Source: Mytilus californianus (taxonomy: Eukaryota > Mollusca > Bivalvia > Mytilida > Mytilidae). Taken from it: a stretch of 64,000 nt of DNA. How positions within the stretch are numbered: the first letter of the stretch is position 1; each line of letters begins with the position of its first letter. A program made the position numbers and the translations under genes. This document shows, one piece after another, positions 1 to 10,398 of the stretch. The stretch covers positions 7,145,501-7,209,500 of the forward strand of contig NW_026262701.1 in NCBI RefSeq assembly GCF_021869535.1, given 5' to 3'. The notes beneath the pieces are model-generated. The model ran no database searches. It was not told where the DNA came from and saw nothing but the letters and a program-made list of their open reading frames with translations.

Positions 1-42
1 ATCCATTTGTGTTATGATAAAAAGAATATTTTGTCATTATAG

Positions 43-110
43 ATTTTGACTACTCTGATATGAAGTTTTCATGTGCTTTCTGTGGAAAAAGATTAAAACT
101 TGAAGATTTG
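43..110 (+). CDS. Gene A, internal exon with first C2HC zinc knuckle (gene 5'-partial)
   Basis: A clear acceptor (ttgtcattatag) ends at 42 and a strong donor (GTAAGT) starts at 111. The exon enters in phase 1 (two bases, then 22 codons) and leaves in phase 0, so the gene starts upstream of the window. The translation contains KFSCAFCGKRLKLEDL. Together with the first residues of the next exon (KTHEPAC) it forms C-x2-C-x11-H-x3-C, a zinc-binding C2HC knuckle resembling the ZC2HC1-type fold. Zinc binding is inferred from spacing; DNA, RNA or protein partners cannot be read from it. I do not recognise the gene. The exon is short, but motif, splice sites and phase agree with exon 759-966. Confidence 0.75.
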
Positions 111-758
111 GTAAGTTTTATAAGCTGCAACGCATTTCTTTATCATGTCTGTTGACTGGTTGAAAACTGCTGTCTCCACAAATCTTTGTTCAACAAAAAC
201 ATGATAAATATGAAAAGTAAATCTTATGTCAGTTAAATTACAGCATGCATTTCATCCAAGGTTTCTCAATCTACAAGCAACTAATAAACGCAACTAAAGC
301 TGGTTCATGGTGCTTATGATTTTGAAAACAAGGCAAATCTTTGCATACATTTTCTTTTCCTTCCCCTCTTTTGATCAGTATACTTATAGCTATTTTCATT
401 TTATTTAAATGAGATCTCACAACTGTGTAAATAAACTATTTTATTTATTTAAAACCTTTGACTGAAAGCAATGATATCAATAAAGTCAAATTAAGGTATA
501 GACTTGAACTATATCTACTGTGAGACACAAATCATATTTATAAATGCCTCTTGATATTCAAATGATACTAAATCATTAGGAAGTACTTTATATCAAGATT
601 CTATTCCCAATTCAATAATTGGGTAAAGCTTAAATATATGTATTATACAAGAAGATGGATGTACACAACAAAATGACAATTACCACTACTGAAATGATTG
701 ACATATTCTAGATCCATGTAACAGCTGATTTAACTTTTCCTTTTATTGCTTTTTTCAG

Positions 759-966
759 AAAACACATGAGCCAGCTTGTGGTCATAGGAAAAAGACAAAT
801 ATTAACATAGATAGTGATGACGAAGAACATCGGAATGGATATAGAAAAATGTTCCAAGACAAAAGTGGAGACTGGAGACGGGACCATGAAAAATTCCAGG
901 AATACGTCAAGAGAGCAAAAAGGGCATACCGAATAAATAAATCCAGAGATGGCTGTAGAATGGAAT
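759..966 (+). CDS. Gene A, exon completing zinc knuckle 1 plus charged linker
   Basis: The acceptor tttttcag ends at 758. The donor is GTAAAT at 967; if it is not used, translation stops at once at 970-972 (TAA). The exon is 208 nt, phase 0 in and phase 1 out, matching both neighbours. It supplies the His and last Cys of the first C2HC knuckle (THEPAC), then an acidic patch (DSDDEEH) and a basic, helix-prone linker containing GYRKMFQDKSGDWRRDHEKF and EYVKRAKRAYRINKSR. The linker has no domain I can name. Readthrough of the weak GTAAAT donor would give a short truncated isoform ending MECK. Confidence 0.8.
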
Positions 967-1231
967 GTAAATAACTCTAAAATATTTTTTATTTTAAGCA
1001 AAAAATTAGAAACAAAAGAGCAAAGAAATATTTATTTAATTAGAATCTGAGATGTTTCTGAAAAAAACAAAGACAGTAAATATTTTTATTATTATGTAGA
1101 ATTTTAATCAGATTTGTATATTATTTATAGTTATTAGATATTTCTTGGGTACAAATATCAGTACTGTATTTGATGAAATAATGATGTTTTTTTCAAAGAT
1201 GTGAAAAGTGCTTTCTTATTTTGTCTTTCAG

Positions 1232-1395
1232 CTCAAAAATTGTTATGTAGTTTATGTGGTAAAGTAATAGAAAAAGGAGAGGCAAGGACACATTCATTGT
1301 TTTGTCATACAAAAGCTGATCCCCACTTTGGACCTCCACCAACAACAAATGAGGATCCACCCATGAAAGACAGTAAATATAAACGAGCAAAAGAG
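1232..1395 (+). CDS. Gene A, exon with second C2HC zinc knuckle
   Basis: The acceptor ttgtctttcag ends at 1231 and the strong donor GTAAGT starts at 1396. The exon is 164 nt, phase 1 in and phase 0 out. Translation includes KLLCSLCGKVIEKGEARTHS followed by LFC. This is C-x2-C-x11-H-x3-C, exactly the same spacing as the first knuckle, so the protein has a pair of C2HC fingers separated by about 70 residues. A short HFGPPPTTNEDPP linker and a basic end (KYKRAKE) follow. The duplicated spacing is the best evidence that exons 43, 759 and 1232 belong to one zinc-knuckle protein. Confidence 0.82.
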
Positions 1396-1485
1396 GTAAG
1401 TAAAAGTTCAATGGTTACAAGTAATGGCGAATAGATAATATGTGATCATTCTTGATCAAACAAATCAAATTAGGTTTTTCTGTAA

Positions 1486-1715
1486 GAAAATCAGTCACAA
1501 GAATAATCTAATCTTTCATTAGGACCTACAAAAATCAGTAACAAGAATAATCGAATCTTGGATTAGGACCTACAAAAATCAGTAACAAGAATAATCGAAT
1601 CTTGGATTAGGACCTACAAAAATCAGTAACAAGAATAATTGAATCTTGGATAAGACCTACAAAAATCAGTTACAAGAATAATCAAATCTTGCATTAGGAC
1701 CTACAAAAATCAGAA
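1486..1715 (+). repeat. 44-bp minisatellite, about 5 copies (intron)
   Basis: Units of 43-44 bp containing AAAAATCAGTAACAAGAATA and TTGGATTAGGACCTAC repeat from about 1486 to 1715. The motif AAAAATCAG recurs at 1530, 1574, 1618, 1661 and 1705. It lies in the intron between the exons at 1232 and 2718 and has no coding signal. Confidence 0.85.
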
Positions 1716-1807
1716 GTTTTAAAAGTTACAAAAGTTATGATATCATAATAATATCATTGATAGTATCATAAGTTATTTAAAGTCTATCTATGCTCCTCTA
1801 GACCATT

Positions 1808-1960
1808 ACTACTGTGGATTCAATCATTTTCATGTGAACCAATTTTCATGGGTTGAGGAAAAATAGTGTTTCAAGGATATTTGATTTTGTGAATTTGCCC
1901 AAGTAGGCTTACAAGCCTAAAGAAAACTGTTACTTTATAGGACATTTATATTCATGGTTT
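1808..1960. mobile_element. Degenerate MITE-like fragment (TGTGGATTCA family)
   Basis: The segment contains ACTGTGGATTCAATCATTTT, then CCAATTTTCATGGGTTGAGG. This resembles the ends of the fold-back family better preserved at 4661-4862 and 15653-15885. Only one arm is clear. The rest of this intron up to about 2160 has no gene signal that I can see. Confidence 0.4.
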
Positions 1961-2164
1961 ACATTTACAGAAGAAGTTCATAATTGCACTGTTATTAGTA
2001 GTCCCTGTAATTGCGCCTTTTTAATAACTTCAGGGTATCAATCATATAAGCACAGAGGAGAATAATAGGAATTTTTGCAGTATATAAAAAAGCATGAAAG
2101 ATCCCCTTTATTAATTAGTTAAATGATATGGCGCTGAATCTAGGTCAAAACTCTTATTTACTTT

Positions 2165-2375
2165 TACAAATAATTTGATTTACATATATACAAAAATAAT
2201 TATGTATATACGTAAATTGAATTACGTATATACAGAAATAATTCCATGATTATTTCTGTATATAGGTATTTATATAATATATACATTTAATATTATTTCT
2301 GTATATATGTTATTCAATTACAAATAAAGTATATACATAAATTGAATTACATATATACATAAATACGTAAATACA
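2165..2375. repeat. AT-rich inverted and direct repeats
   Basis: Short TATATAC-rich words with AAATAATT spacers occur in both orientations (for example ATACAGAAATAATTCC near 2230 and its reverse complement near 2250, and AAATTGAATTAC twice). The stretch can fold into imperfect hairpins. It lies just upstream of the 33-bp array and has no coding content. Confidence 0.55.
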
Positions 2376-2453
2376 AATTTTTGATAAATCAAAATACATT
2401 TTTAAACTTTGACCACACATGTAAGATTTTTATGTACTGTAATAAATTTATGA

Positions 2454-2717
2454 TATCAACTGACAATATGTATTATTGTTTTTCAGTATCAACAGACAAC
2501 ATGTATTATTGTTTTTCAGTATCAACAGACAACATGTATTTTTGTTTTTCAGTATCAACTGACAACAAGTATTATTGTTTTTCAGTATCAACAAACAACA
2601 TGTATTATTGTTTTTCAGTATCAACAGACAACATGTATTATTGTTTTTCAGTATCAACTGATGACAAGTATTATTGTTTTTCAGTATCAATAGACAACAT
2701 GTATTATTGTTTTTCAG
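2454..2717 (+). repeat. 33-bp minisatellite carrying eight splice-acceptor copies
   Basis: Eight units of exactly 33 bp lie directly before exon 2718-2823. Each contains ATTGTTTTTCAG followed by TAT, so a polypyrimidine-AG acceptor ends at 2486, 2519, 2552, 2585, 2618, 2651, 2684 and 2717. The last is the authentic acceptor of the next exon. Because 33 is a multiple of three, every upstream acceptor keeps the same frame. The seventh inter-acceptor unit, however, carries an in-frame TAG at 2691-2693 (TAT CAA TAG), so use of any of the first seven acceptors would truncate the protein. Both strands are open across the array only because of its period; I do not call it an ordinary gene. Confidence 0.92.
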
Positions 2718-2823
2718 TATGCAAAAAAGAAGGTGCCAAAATTTAAGAAAAGTTTCTCTGCAGATGATCCACAACAGCAACATTCATTTACAGAACCTAA
2801 AACAAAAGGAAGGGACACAATGG
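2718..2823 (+). CDS. Gene A, lysine-rich linker exon after the acceptor array
   Basis: The acceptor is the last of eight tandem copies (cag ends at 2717) and the donor GTAAGT is at 2824. The exon is 106 nt, phase 0 in and phase 1 out, consistent with both neighbours. Translation begins YAKKKVPKFKKSFSADDPQQ and ends TKGRDTM. It is basic, then polar, with no domain I recognise. The motif KVPKFKKSF resembles the end of the alternative terminal exon at 13981 (KFPKFSKFWKL), though this could be chance. Confidence 0.8.
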
Positions 2824-3481
2824 GTAAGTAATAAAAACAATAAATCATGTCACATGCTCGTAACCCGAAAATATATCTGTGTAAGGATAGTTTTCATTTT
2901 TATGTGTATTCATTTCCATTTCTATATAGTGAATGAAACAAAAGGAATAGTTACAATTCAGAATTAGGCCAAAAAGTACAAAATAAAAAAGTCTCATTAA
3001 TGTTCCAAATTCAACACATACATGGATATTTATATTTTATTGTCAGTAAAAAAAGACAACAGAAATTTTGATTGATTTAGTTATATCTTAGAACCAGATG
3101 GTTTATTTGTTTAAATTGCTCAAAGATTGGGTATAAAGTATTTTAAGTAACTGCTGTGTCCATTAGATTGTCTGTTTGTTCGCCCTTACTCACTTTTACA
3201 AATTGGGATGGGCTTCTTGTATGATAGTTGAATCTGCAACTTCTTCTAAATCATTGACTGGATTTTAAGGAAACTAGCAGTCTTTCTTACCTTAAACCAT
3301 TATGCACCACCCTTCTTTTTTTTTTTTTATATCTAGATGATTTAAAAGTTTCACATAGCAACACATAGACTTATACCATACCTATGCAAATTGGGCAACT
3401 AGAAAATTAGTGAGCTCTGCTTACATTTTTTAGTTAATGGTTAGATCAAGTGATTCATTGACAAAGTTGTATATTTTTTAG

Positions 3482-3755
3482 ATGAACCAATGACTAGCAG
3501 TGGTACAGGTTTAAATCCTTCTCCAAAGTCAAAATTTGGTAAAACAAAAAGGGCTCCTGCACCACCTCCTCCAAAACCTTGCCCATCAGGACCCACGGTG
3601 GGACCAGCTCCGACCACTACCTCATCAAGGACAGAAGAACCAACAAAAACAAAGCTAGGTCATAGGGCAAGTTGTCCACCAGCACCACAAAGTAATCCAA
3701 CATCAAGTCCAGCACAAGACAGCCCCCCTGTTAGACCTTCATCGCAGCTATCGAG
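3482..3755 (+). CDS. Gene A, proline/serine-rich exon
   Basis: The acceptor (tatattttttag) ends at 3481 and the strong donor GTAAGT is at 3756. The exon is 274 nt, phase 1 in and phase 2 out (ends AG). Translation is low complexity and proline-rich, with KTKRAPAPPPPKPCPSGP near its first third and further SPAQDSPPVRPSS near the end. APAPPPPKP-type stretches are typical SH3, WW or profilin ligands, so a scaffold or adaptor segment is plausible; that is inference. It is disordered and has no membrane segment. The phase-2 end fits both candidate downstream exons, at 5158 and 5687. Confidence 0.8.
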
Positions 3756-5157
3756 GTAAGTAGTACTCAGTAGATAGTCTTTATAGTACATATAATATGA
3801 TGAGAAATGTGCAGGTCATTAATTAGTGTAAACTATGACAAAAGTTCAACTTATACATTGAAAAGATATTGAGGGAAATTATGATAGAACTACTATAAAA
3901 AAAAAATCTACTGTCCAATTATTTGGTTTGTCTGACTAGTCCTGTCATTTTGGGGATGGAAGAAAATACTGAATAATAGAATTACGATGAAATAATTTTG
4001 ATTAAATTTTTTTTTTTAACAAACAATCATGAAATACATTTCTTAATTTGACATTAAATCATTCAAATTAAGAAACAAGACTTCGGTCAATAGATTGATT
4101 TAGAAGAAGTACCCAGAAATTTTGCATTTTGTCCTTGTAATTACATTTGTGACAGTGTGTTTCAGTAAAAAAATCTTTTTTCAATGTATAATATAAAGAG
4201 AACAACAGCCATATTAAGAGAACCAACTTGTCTGTAAACATATTTATTTGAATTAAATAGTTTTAAGGATTCTTTTAAAACTTCATCATCATCATATTTC
4301 ACAAAATTACACAACTAACAACCCACATAGGCAATCACCTCTTGGCAGAGGGTGCTTTTTACACTTTTAATATACAACACCTACTGCCTCGACAAAATCT
4401 AGTTCGGTGTACCTGATTAATTTCTTAATTTAAAGCACGATTTATTAGTATGTATCTGTTTATAAAACTTCTGATAATGGAAAATATACAGTACATGTAG
4501 TGCTAGTTTGAACATGGAGGGAAATTCAAAATTGCTGCTGCTCAGGATAATTTGACCATAGAAATTTTATTAATATTGTTTTTTATTGATCGTTTTTCAG
4601 AATTTGTTAATTTATCTTAAATTCTTTGAACAAAACCCAAAAAAAAAAAGATTGAATTACCGTAGATTCATTATTATTTGTGGGATTCCAATTTTTTTGG
4701 ATTTCTTGGTAAAGGGTCATCCACAAATTTAAATGTTCAACAAAGTACAAATTTTCTATATGCTTGTATGCATCTTTCACCACGAAAATAAATATCCACA
4801 AAAATTAAAATCTTTCCTAACTTCACAAAAATAGGTATTCACAAAATTAAATGAATCCACAGTATGTGAAAGATGAAAATAGATTTGGAAAGCAGTAATA
4901 TTTAGATAAACATTTCAAAGCTGAATGTTCAGAATTGAATTTTCAAACCATTCAGGTTCAAATATACATAATTTAACTGTATATATATAGTTTGATATAT
5001 AGTCTTCTTGATGTTTTTACCATTGAATGTATGCTAGAAAATTTGCTTTTTGTATAGTAGATGGCTGTCAGATTGCAGTCTTTTATATCAGAGTGTCACA
5101 GTTGCTTTGAATAATGCTTGTCTTGTAGTGATTGTTAGTTTTCTTATTTCATTACAG
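3756..5157. other. Intron, otherwise without recognised genes
   Basis: AT-rich intron between the proline-rich exon and the first alternative downstream exon. Apart from the MITE-like element at 4661-4862 I see no coding or RNA gene signal. Confidence 0.5.
4661..4862. mobile_element. Fold-back MITE (ACCGTAGATTCATTATTATT family)
   Basis: The left end reads TACCGTAGATTCATTATTAT and the right end reads ATTAAATGAATCCACAGTAT. The two are imperfect inverted repeats, with further internal complementarity (ATTTGTGGGATTCCAATTTT against GTATTCACAAAATTAAAT). The internal text (TGTTCAACAAAGTACAAATT) recurs in the related copy at 15653-15885 in the same gene. It is non-coding. I associate the family with bivalves from memory. 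Confidence 0.7.
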
Positions 5158-5518
5158 AAATCCTATTTTAGGATTATTCAGAAGAATATTCAGGAGGAGA
5201 AAAAAAGCTCCTACTTTATTAAGTAGAAGAAAGAAAGCAGAATACACAAAATTACAAAATATTTGTTCATTTTTCAAGAAGTCAAACAGAACAAAACAAA
5301 TGCCATCACACACAAGAATCTTTACGAAAAGAAAAATTGTACCAAAAACTTATCAGTCAATTAATACTGTTAAAGAAAATTCACATGTTTTTAAAATATA
5401 CAAAAAGAGAAGAATAGTTCCTACTAAATATCAAGTTAAACCGAAAGGAAATATATGGAATGACGATCCAAAGAAAGAAAACGCCAGAATTTTTAGAGTT
5501 GTTAAAACTTCTTGGTAA
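5158..5518 (+). CDS. Gene A, alternative terminal exon, strongly basic
   Basis: The acceptor (ttcttatttcattacag) ends at 5157. The exon takes phase 2 input (AG+A = Arg) and stays open for 119 further codons to TAA at 5516-5518. Translation is extremely rich in Lys and Arg, with GLFRRIFRRRKKAP near the start and a motif repeated at least twice: TRIFTKRKIVPKTYQ and HVFKIYKKRRIVPTKYQ, with a weaker third start (ARIFRVVKTSW) at the C-terminus. No internal donor keeps the frame, because splicing at the late TG/GTAAAA site into 5687 creates TGA. I therefore read it as an alternative last exon competing with 5687-5828. AATAAA occurs at 5519-5524, immediately after the stop, and again near 5640. Confidence 0.62.
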
Positions 5519-5686
5519 AATAAAAAAAAACATTATATGTAAACACCTAATGTTTAAATTATAGTATAACAGATATTTGTTAAATCTCTTTGGTTGCCTG
5601 GGCTAATGAGGTCTATTGTTAACAGGCTATATTAAACAAAAATAAAATGAGAATTTGGAAGGAAAGGGATTGTTGAACTTTTTCAG

Positions 5687-5828
5687 AAAAGAAGATGTTC
5701 CAGTGAAAGTTGGAACTTACCAATTAGTCAGAACTCGCTACGTAGTAGCAACAAAACCTCCCATTTATTCTGAATCAGACACAAGTTCTGAAGAAGAAAG
5801 TGATTCTGATTCAGATAATGATCAGCAG
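5687..5828 (+). CDS. Gene A, exon with acidic serine tract
   Basis: The acceptor ttgttgaactttttcag ends at 5686 and the donor GTAAAG is at 5829. The exon is 142 nt, phase 2 in and phase 0 out, so it can follow the proline-rich exon directly (AG+A = Arg). Translation begins KEDVPVKVGTYQLVRTRYVV and ends in an acidic, serine-rich run (SDTSSEEESDSDSDNDQQ), a likely CK2-type phosphorylation stretch. It continues in phase 0 to 13981-14022, or to an exon not identified here. Confidence 0.65.
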
Positions 5829-7310
5829 GTAAAGTTGTTGTAGAATTTGGTGATAGCACTAATAGTATTATATAGCTTTAGTCATACACATTAACAATTC
5901 CCCCGTTTAGAAAACATAAAAATAAAGTTTCATTTCCACTTGAAAAATATTAAATTGTGTTGAATTACATTCATCAAACAAGTTAAAATTGCTGATCGAT
6001 CAAATTCAATCATTATCCGTCCCTTACTGAGAATATTGAAAACCAAATGACTCCATAAATAGCCTTATTGAACCATTAAATATCTTTGTTTTGATTTCTT
6101 AGGACATTCAGTTCTCATCTTAATAGGTATTGTTGGAGTATTCTACATCTGTGTTCTTGACCACATACATATACACATTCTTGAACCCCTATTTCAGAAA
6201 CAAGGAATTGATCACCTAAATTTTGCATTTATGTGTTATATCTTAAAACAAACATAGGTCAATTTGACATATATTCATTTGATTGATTTTGATGTAATAT
6301 TTCAATTCATATGTGAGAAATGGTTGTTTGATCATCTAAAGTTAAATTCAAATGCATCTTAATGAGCAGATAAGCATCCAGTTGCAAGTTTGAAATTCTT
6401 TTTTCACACCACTGACTGGTTGTTGAAGGGTACTATGAGATAATTTAAGTGTGTTGATGAAAATCCATCAAAGGGCAGGTCACTTTGACCGACTTTTTAT
6501 GTTCTACTGACTTTTTGTTAAGTTTACATCAGAGTTCACATTTTTGGTACAATTAGATGTAGAATAGTTTTATACTCCATTGATTTGTGCTTTGATGTTA
6601 AGTCATTATTTAGTTATGTCATTCTTCATTGACTTTGTTGTGATGAGAAGGTTTCATTCATTGAATGATAGTTGGAGATACATGTACATCCAATGCAGTT
6701 TATGAACTTTTTTTTTTATCTAAGCAGTGGTACAACAAGGTAAACTTTGTAATCAGTATTAACTATAATGATAAATCAAATTAAGATTAATTAATTTCTA
6801 AAGTTCTCAACCATGTAAAACATCTTATTTAAAGTTATATTTTGATAATATGAATTCTGCAATTCACAAAAATTTGTTCAAGAGTTGGCATGTCACATGA
6901 CTATTACATGACCTATGTGAACTTACAACTTGACAACTTTTAAAAAGTCTAATGCTAAATCCTGCTTTCATTAACTTTATATACACTGTCCATCATTTAT
7001 CACATAACTTACGATACTACATAAATATAATCACTCTCACATTACACAATAAGACCATCAAAGATTAACCAGTAAAATATGTATAACATGCATGATCATA
7101 TGAATCATACTTTGTATATATTCCTGTAATCAACACAACATATAGTTGCTCTAAAGTCTAAAATGAATAAAAATAAACAATAAAAAAAAATTCCCAATTA
7201 TAAGGTGTACAACAACTAATCTTGAAGCCATTTCTACCACCTTCATTTCATTAAACAGAATGAAAGTGAGGAAAGAGTGAAATGTTTTGAAAACTATTTA
7301 AGATATCATA
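5829..7310. other. Intron without recognised features
   Basis: AT-rich sequence with no open frame that is phase-compatible and well bounded. A cag at 7256-7258 followed by NESEERVKCF in phase 0 would continue the acidic tract, but no convincing donor follows and the frame runs straight into the 48-bp array. I therefore do not call it an exon. Confidence 0.45.
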
Positions 7311-10300
7311 TTTGCCACTGGAGATTAAACACCAATCAATCATCATCATCAAAAGTGGGATTCACTTGGGCATTCCTATACTGTTTAGTTTCCCACTGGA
7401 GGTTAAACACCATAGGACATCCCTATATTGTTTTAGTTTCCCACTGGAGGTTAAACACCATAGGGCATCCCTATATTGTTTTAGTTTCCCACTGGAGGTT
7501 AAATACCATAGGACACCCCTATATTGTTTTAGTTTCCCACTGGAGGTTAAACACCATAGGGCATCCCTATATTGTTTTAGTTTCCCACTGGAGGTTGAAC
7601 ACCATAGAACATCCCTATTTTGTTTTAGTTTCCCACTGGAGGTTAAACACCATAGGACATCCCTATATTGTTTTAGTTTCCCACTGGAGGTTAAACATCA
7701 TAGGGCACACCTATATTGTTTTAGTTTCCCACTGGAGGTTAAACATCATAGGACACACTTATATTGTTTTAGTTTCCTACTGGAGGTTAAACATCATAGG
7801 ACATCACTATATTGTTTTAGTTTCCCACTGGAGGTTAAACATCATAGGGCACACCTATATTGTTTTAGTTTCCCACTGGAGGTTAAACATCATAGGACAC
7901 ACCTATATTGTTTTAGTTTCCCACTGGAGGTTAAACATCATAGAACATCACTATATTGTTTTAGTTTCACACTGGAGGTTATACACCATAGGACATCCCT
8001 ATATTGTTTTAGTTTCCCACTGGAGGTTAAACATCATAGGGCATACTTATATTGTTTTAGTTTCCCACTGGAGGTTAAACATCATAGGACATCACTATAT
8101 TGTTTTAGTTTCCCACTGGAGGTTAAACACCATAGGACATCTCTATACTGTTTAGTTCCCCACTGGAGGTTAAATACCATAGGACATCCCTATATTGTTT
8201 AAGTTTCCCACTGGAGGTTAAACACCATAGGACATCACTATATTGTTTTAGTTTCCCACTGGAGGTTAAACATCATAGGACATCACTATATTGTTTTAGT
8301 TTCCCACTGGAGGTTAAACACCATAGGACATCCCTATATTGTTTAGTTTCTCACTGGAGGTTAAACACCATAGGGCATCCCTATATTGTTTTAGTTTCCC
8401 ACTGGAGGTTAAACACCATAGGACATCCCTATATTGTTTTAGTTTCCCACTGGAGGTTAAACACCATAGGGCATCCCTATATTATTTAGTTTCCCACTGG
8501 AGGTTAAACACCATAGGACATCCCTATATTGTTTAGTTTCCCACTGGAGGTTAAACACCATAGGGCATCCCTATATTGTTTTAGTTTCCCACTGGAGGTT
8601 AAACACCATAGGACATCCCTATATTGTTTTAGTTTCCCACTGGAGGTTAAACACCATAGGACATCCCTATATTGTTTAAGTTTCCCCCTGGAGGTTAAAC
8701 ATCATAGAACATCCCTATATTGTTTTAGTTTCCCCCTGGAGGTTAAACATCATAGAACATCCCTATATTGTTTTAGTTTCTCCCTGGAGGTTTAACACCA
8801 TAGGACATCCCTATATTGTTTTAGTTTCCCACTGGAGGTTAAACACCATAGGACATCCCTATATTGTTTTAGTTTCCCATTGGAGGTTTAACATCATAGG
8901 ACATCCCTATATTGTTTTAGTTTCCCCCTGGAGGTTAAACATCATAGGACATTACTATATTGTTTAGTTTCCCACTGGAGGTTAAACACCATAGGACATC
9001 CCAATATTGTTTTAGTTTCCCACTGAAGGTTAAACACCATAGGACACACCTATATTGTTTTAGTTTCCCACTGGAGGTTTAACATCATAGGACATCCCTA
9101 TATTGTTTTAGTTTCCCACTGGAGGTTAAACATCATAGGACACACCTATATTGTTTTAGTTTCCCACTGGAGGTTTAACACCGTAGGACATCCCTATATT
9201 GTTTTAGTTCCCCACTGGAGGTTAAACATCATAGGACATCCCTATATTGTTTTAGTTTTCCACTGGAGGTTAAACACCATAGGACATCCCTATATTGTTT
9301 TAGTTTCCCACTTGAGGTTAAACATCATAGGGCACCCCTATATTGTTTTAGTTTCCCACTGGAGGTTAAACATCATAGCACATCACTATATTGTTTAAGT
9401 TTCCCACTGGAGGTTAAACACCATGAACATCTCTATATTGTTTGAGTTTCTCACTGGAGGTTCCCACTAGAGGTTAAACACCATAGGACATCCCTATATT
9501 GTTTTAGTTTTCCACTGGAGGTTAAACACTTTAGGACATCTCTATATTGTTTTAGTTTCCCACTGAAGGTTAAACACCATAGGACATCCCTATATTGTTT
9601 TAGTTTCCCACTGGAGGTTAAACACCATAGGACATCCCTATATTGTTTTAGTTTCCCACTGGAGGTTAAACACCATAGGACATCCCTTTATTGTTTTAGT
9701 TTCCCACTGAAGGTTAAACACCATAGGACATCCCTATATTGTTTTAGTTTCCCACTGGAGGTTAAACACCATGAACATCCCAATATTGTTTTAGTTTCCC
9801 ACTGGAGGTTAAACACGATAGGACATCCCTATATTGTTTTAGTTTCCCACTGGAGGTTAAACACCATAGGACATCCCTATATTGTTTTAGTTTCCCATTG
9901 GAGGTTAAACACCATGGGACATCCCTATATTGTTTTAGTTCCCCACTGGAGGTTAAACACCATAGAACATCCCTATATTGTTTTAGTTCCCCACTGGAGG
10001 TTAAACACCATAGAACATCACTATATTGTTTTAGTTCCCCGCTGGAGGTAAAACACCATAGGACATCCCTATATTGTTTTAGTTTCCCACTGGAGGTTAA
10101 ACACCATGAACATCCCTATATTGTTTTAGTTCCCCACTGGAGGTTAAAGACCATAGGACATCCCTATATTGTTTTAGTTTCCCACTGGAGGTTAAACACC
10201 ATGAACATCCCTATATTGTTTTAGTTCCCCACTGGAGGTTAAACACCATAGGACATCCCTATATTGTTTTAGTTTCCCACTGGAGGTTAAACGCCATAGG

Positions 10301-10398
10301 ACATCCCTATATTGTTTTAGTTTCCCACTGGAGGTTAAACACTAATCAATAATTATCATAAAAAAGTGAGATTCTCATGGGCATCCCTATACTGTTTC
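7311..10398 (+). repeat. 48-bp minisatellite, about 61 copies, with long ancestral end units
   Basis: The unit contains TTTCCCACTGGAGGTTAAAC, then ACCATAGGACATCCCTATAT and TGTTTTAG, 48 bp in all, repeated from about 7383 to 10330. Units differ by single substitutions (CATAGGACAT, CATAGGGCAT, CATCATAGGG). The first (7311-7384) and last (10321-10398) units are longer, about 75-80 bp, and retain CAATCAATCATCATCA-like text between the TTAAACAC and GGGCAT parts. CCACTGGAGATTAAACACCA is the tail of SINE-like repeats seen elsewhere in the window. Two reading frames stay open over long distances because 48 is divisible by three; these are period artefacts unless expression is shown. Each unit ends in an acceptor-like TATATTGTTTTAG. 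Confidence 0.95.

Noticed and set aside
2448..2783. Plus and minus frames of about 110-120 codons across the 33-bp repeat
   Set aside because: Products of a 33-bp period. The plus frame differs from the frame of the real exon.
7259..7310. Possible coding exon NESEERVKCF after cag at 7256-7258
   Set aside because: Phase fits exon 5687 and the acidic composition continues, but no good donor follows and the frame runs into the repeat array. Left as unsupported without RNA evidence.
7277..8202. Two overlapping open frames of about 290 codons
   Set aside because: Both lie within the 48-bp array and are open only because the period is divisible by three with no stop in two frames. No composition or splice evidence of a protein.
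7311..10398. CRISPR-like array (regular repeats)
   Set aside because: Units are contiguous with no unique spacers, and the context is a eukaryotic intron.
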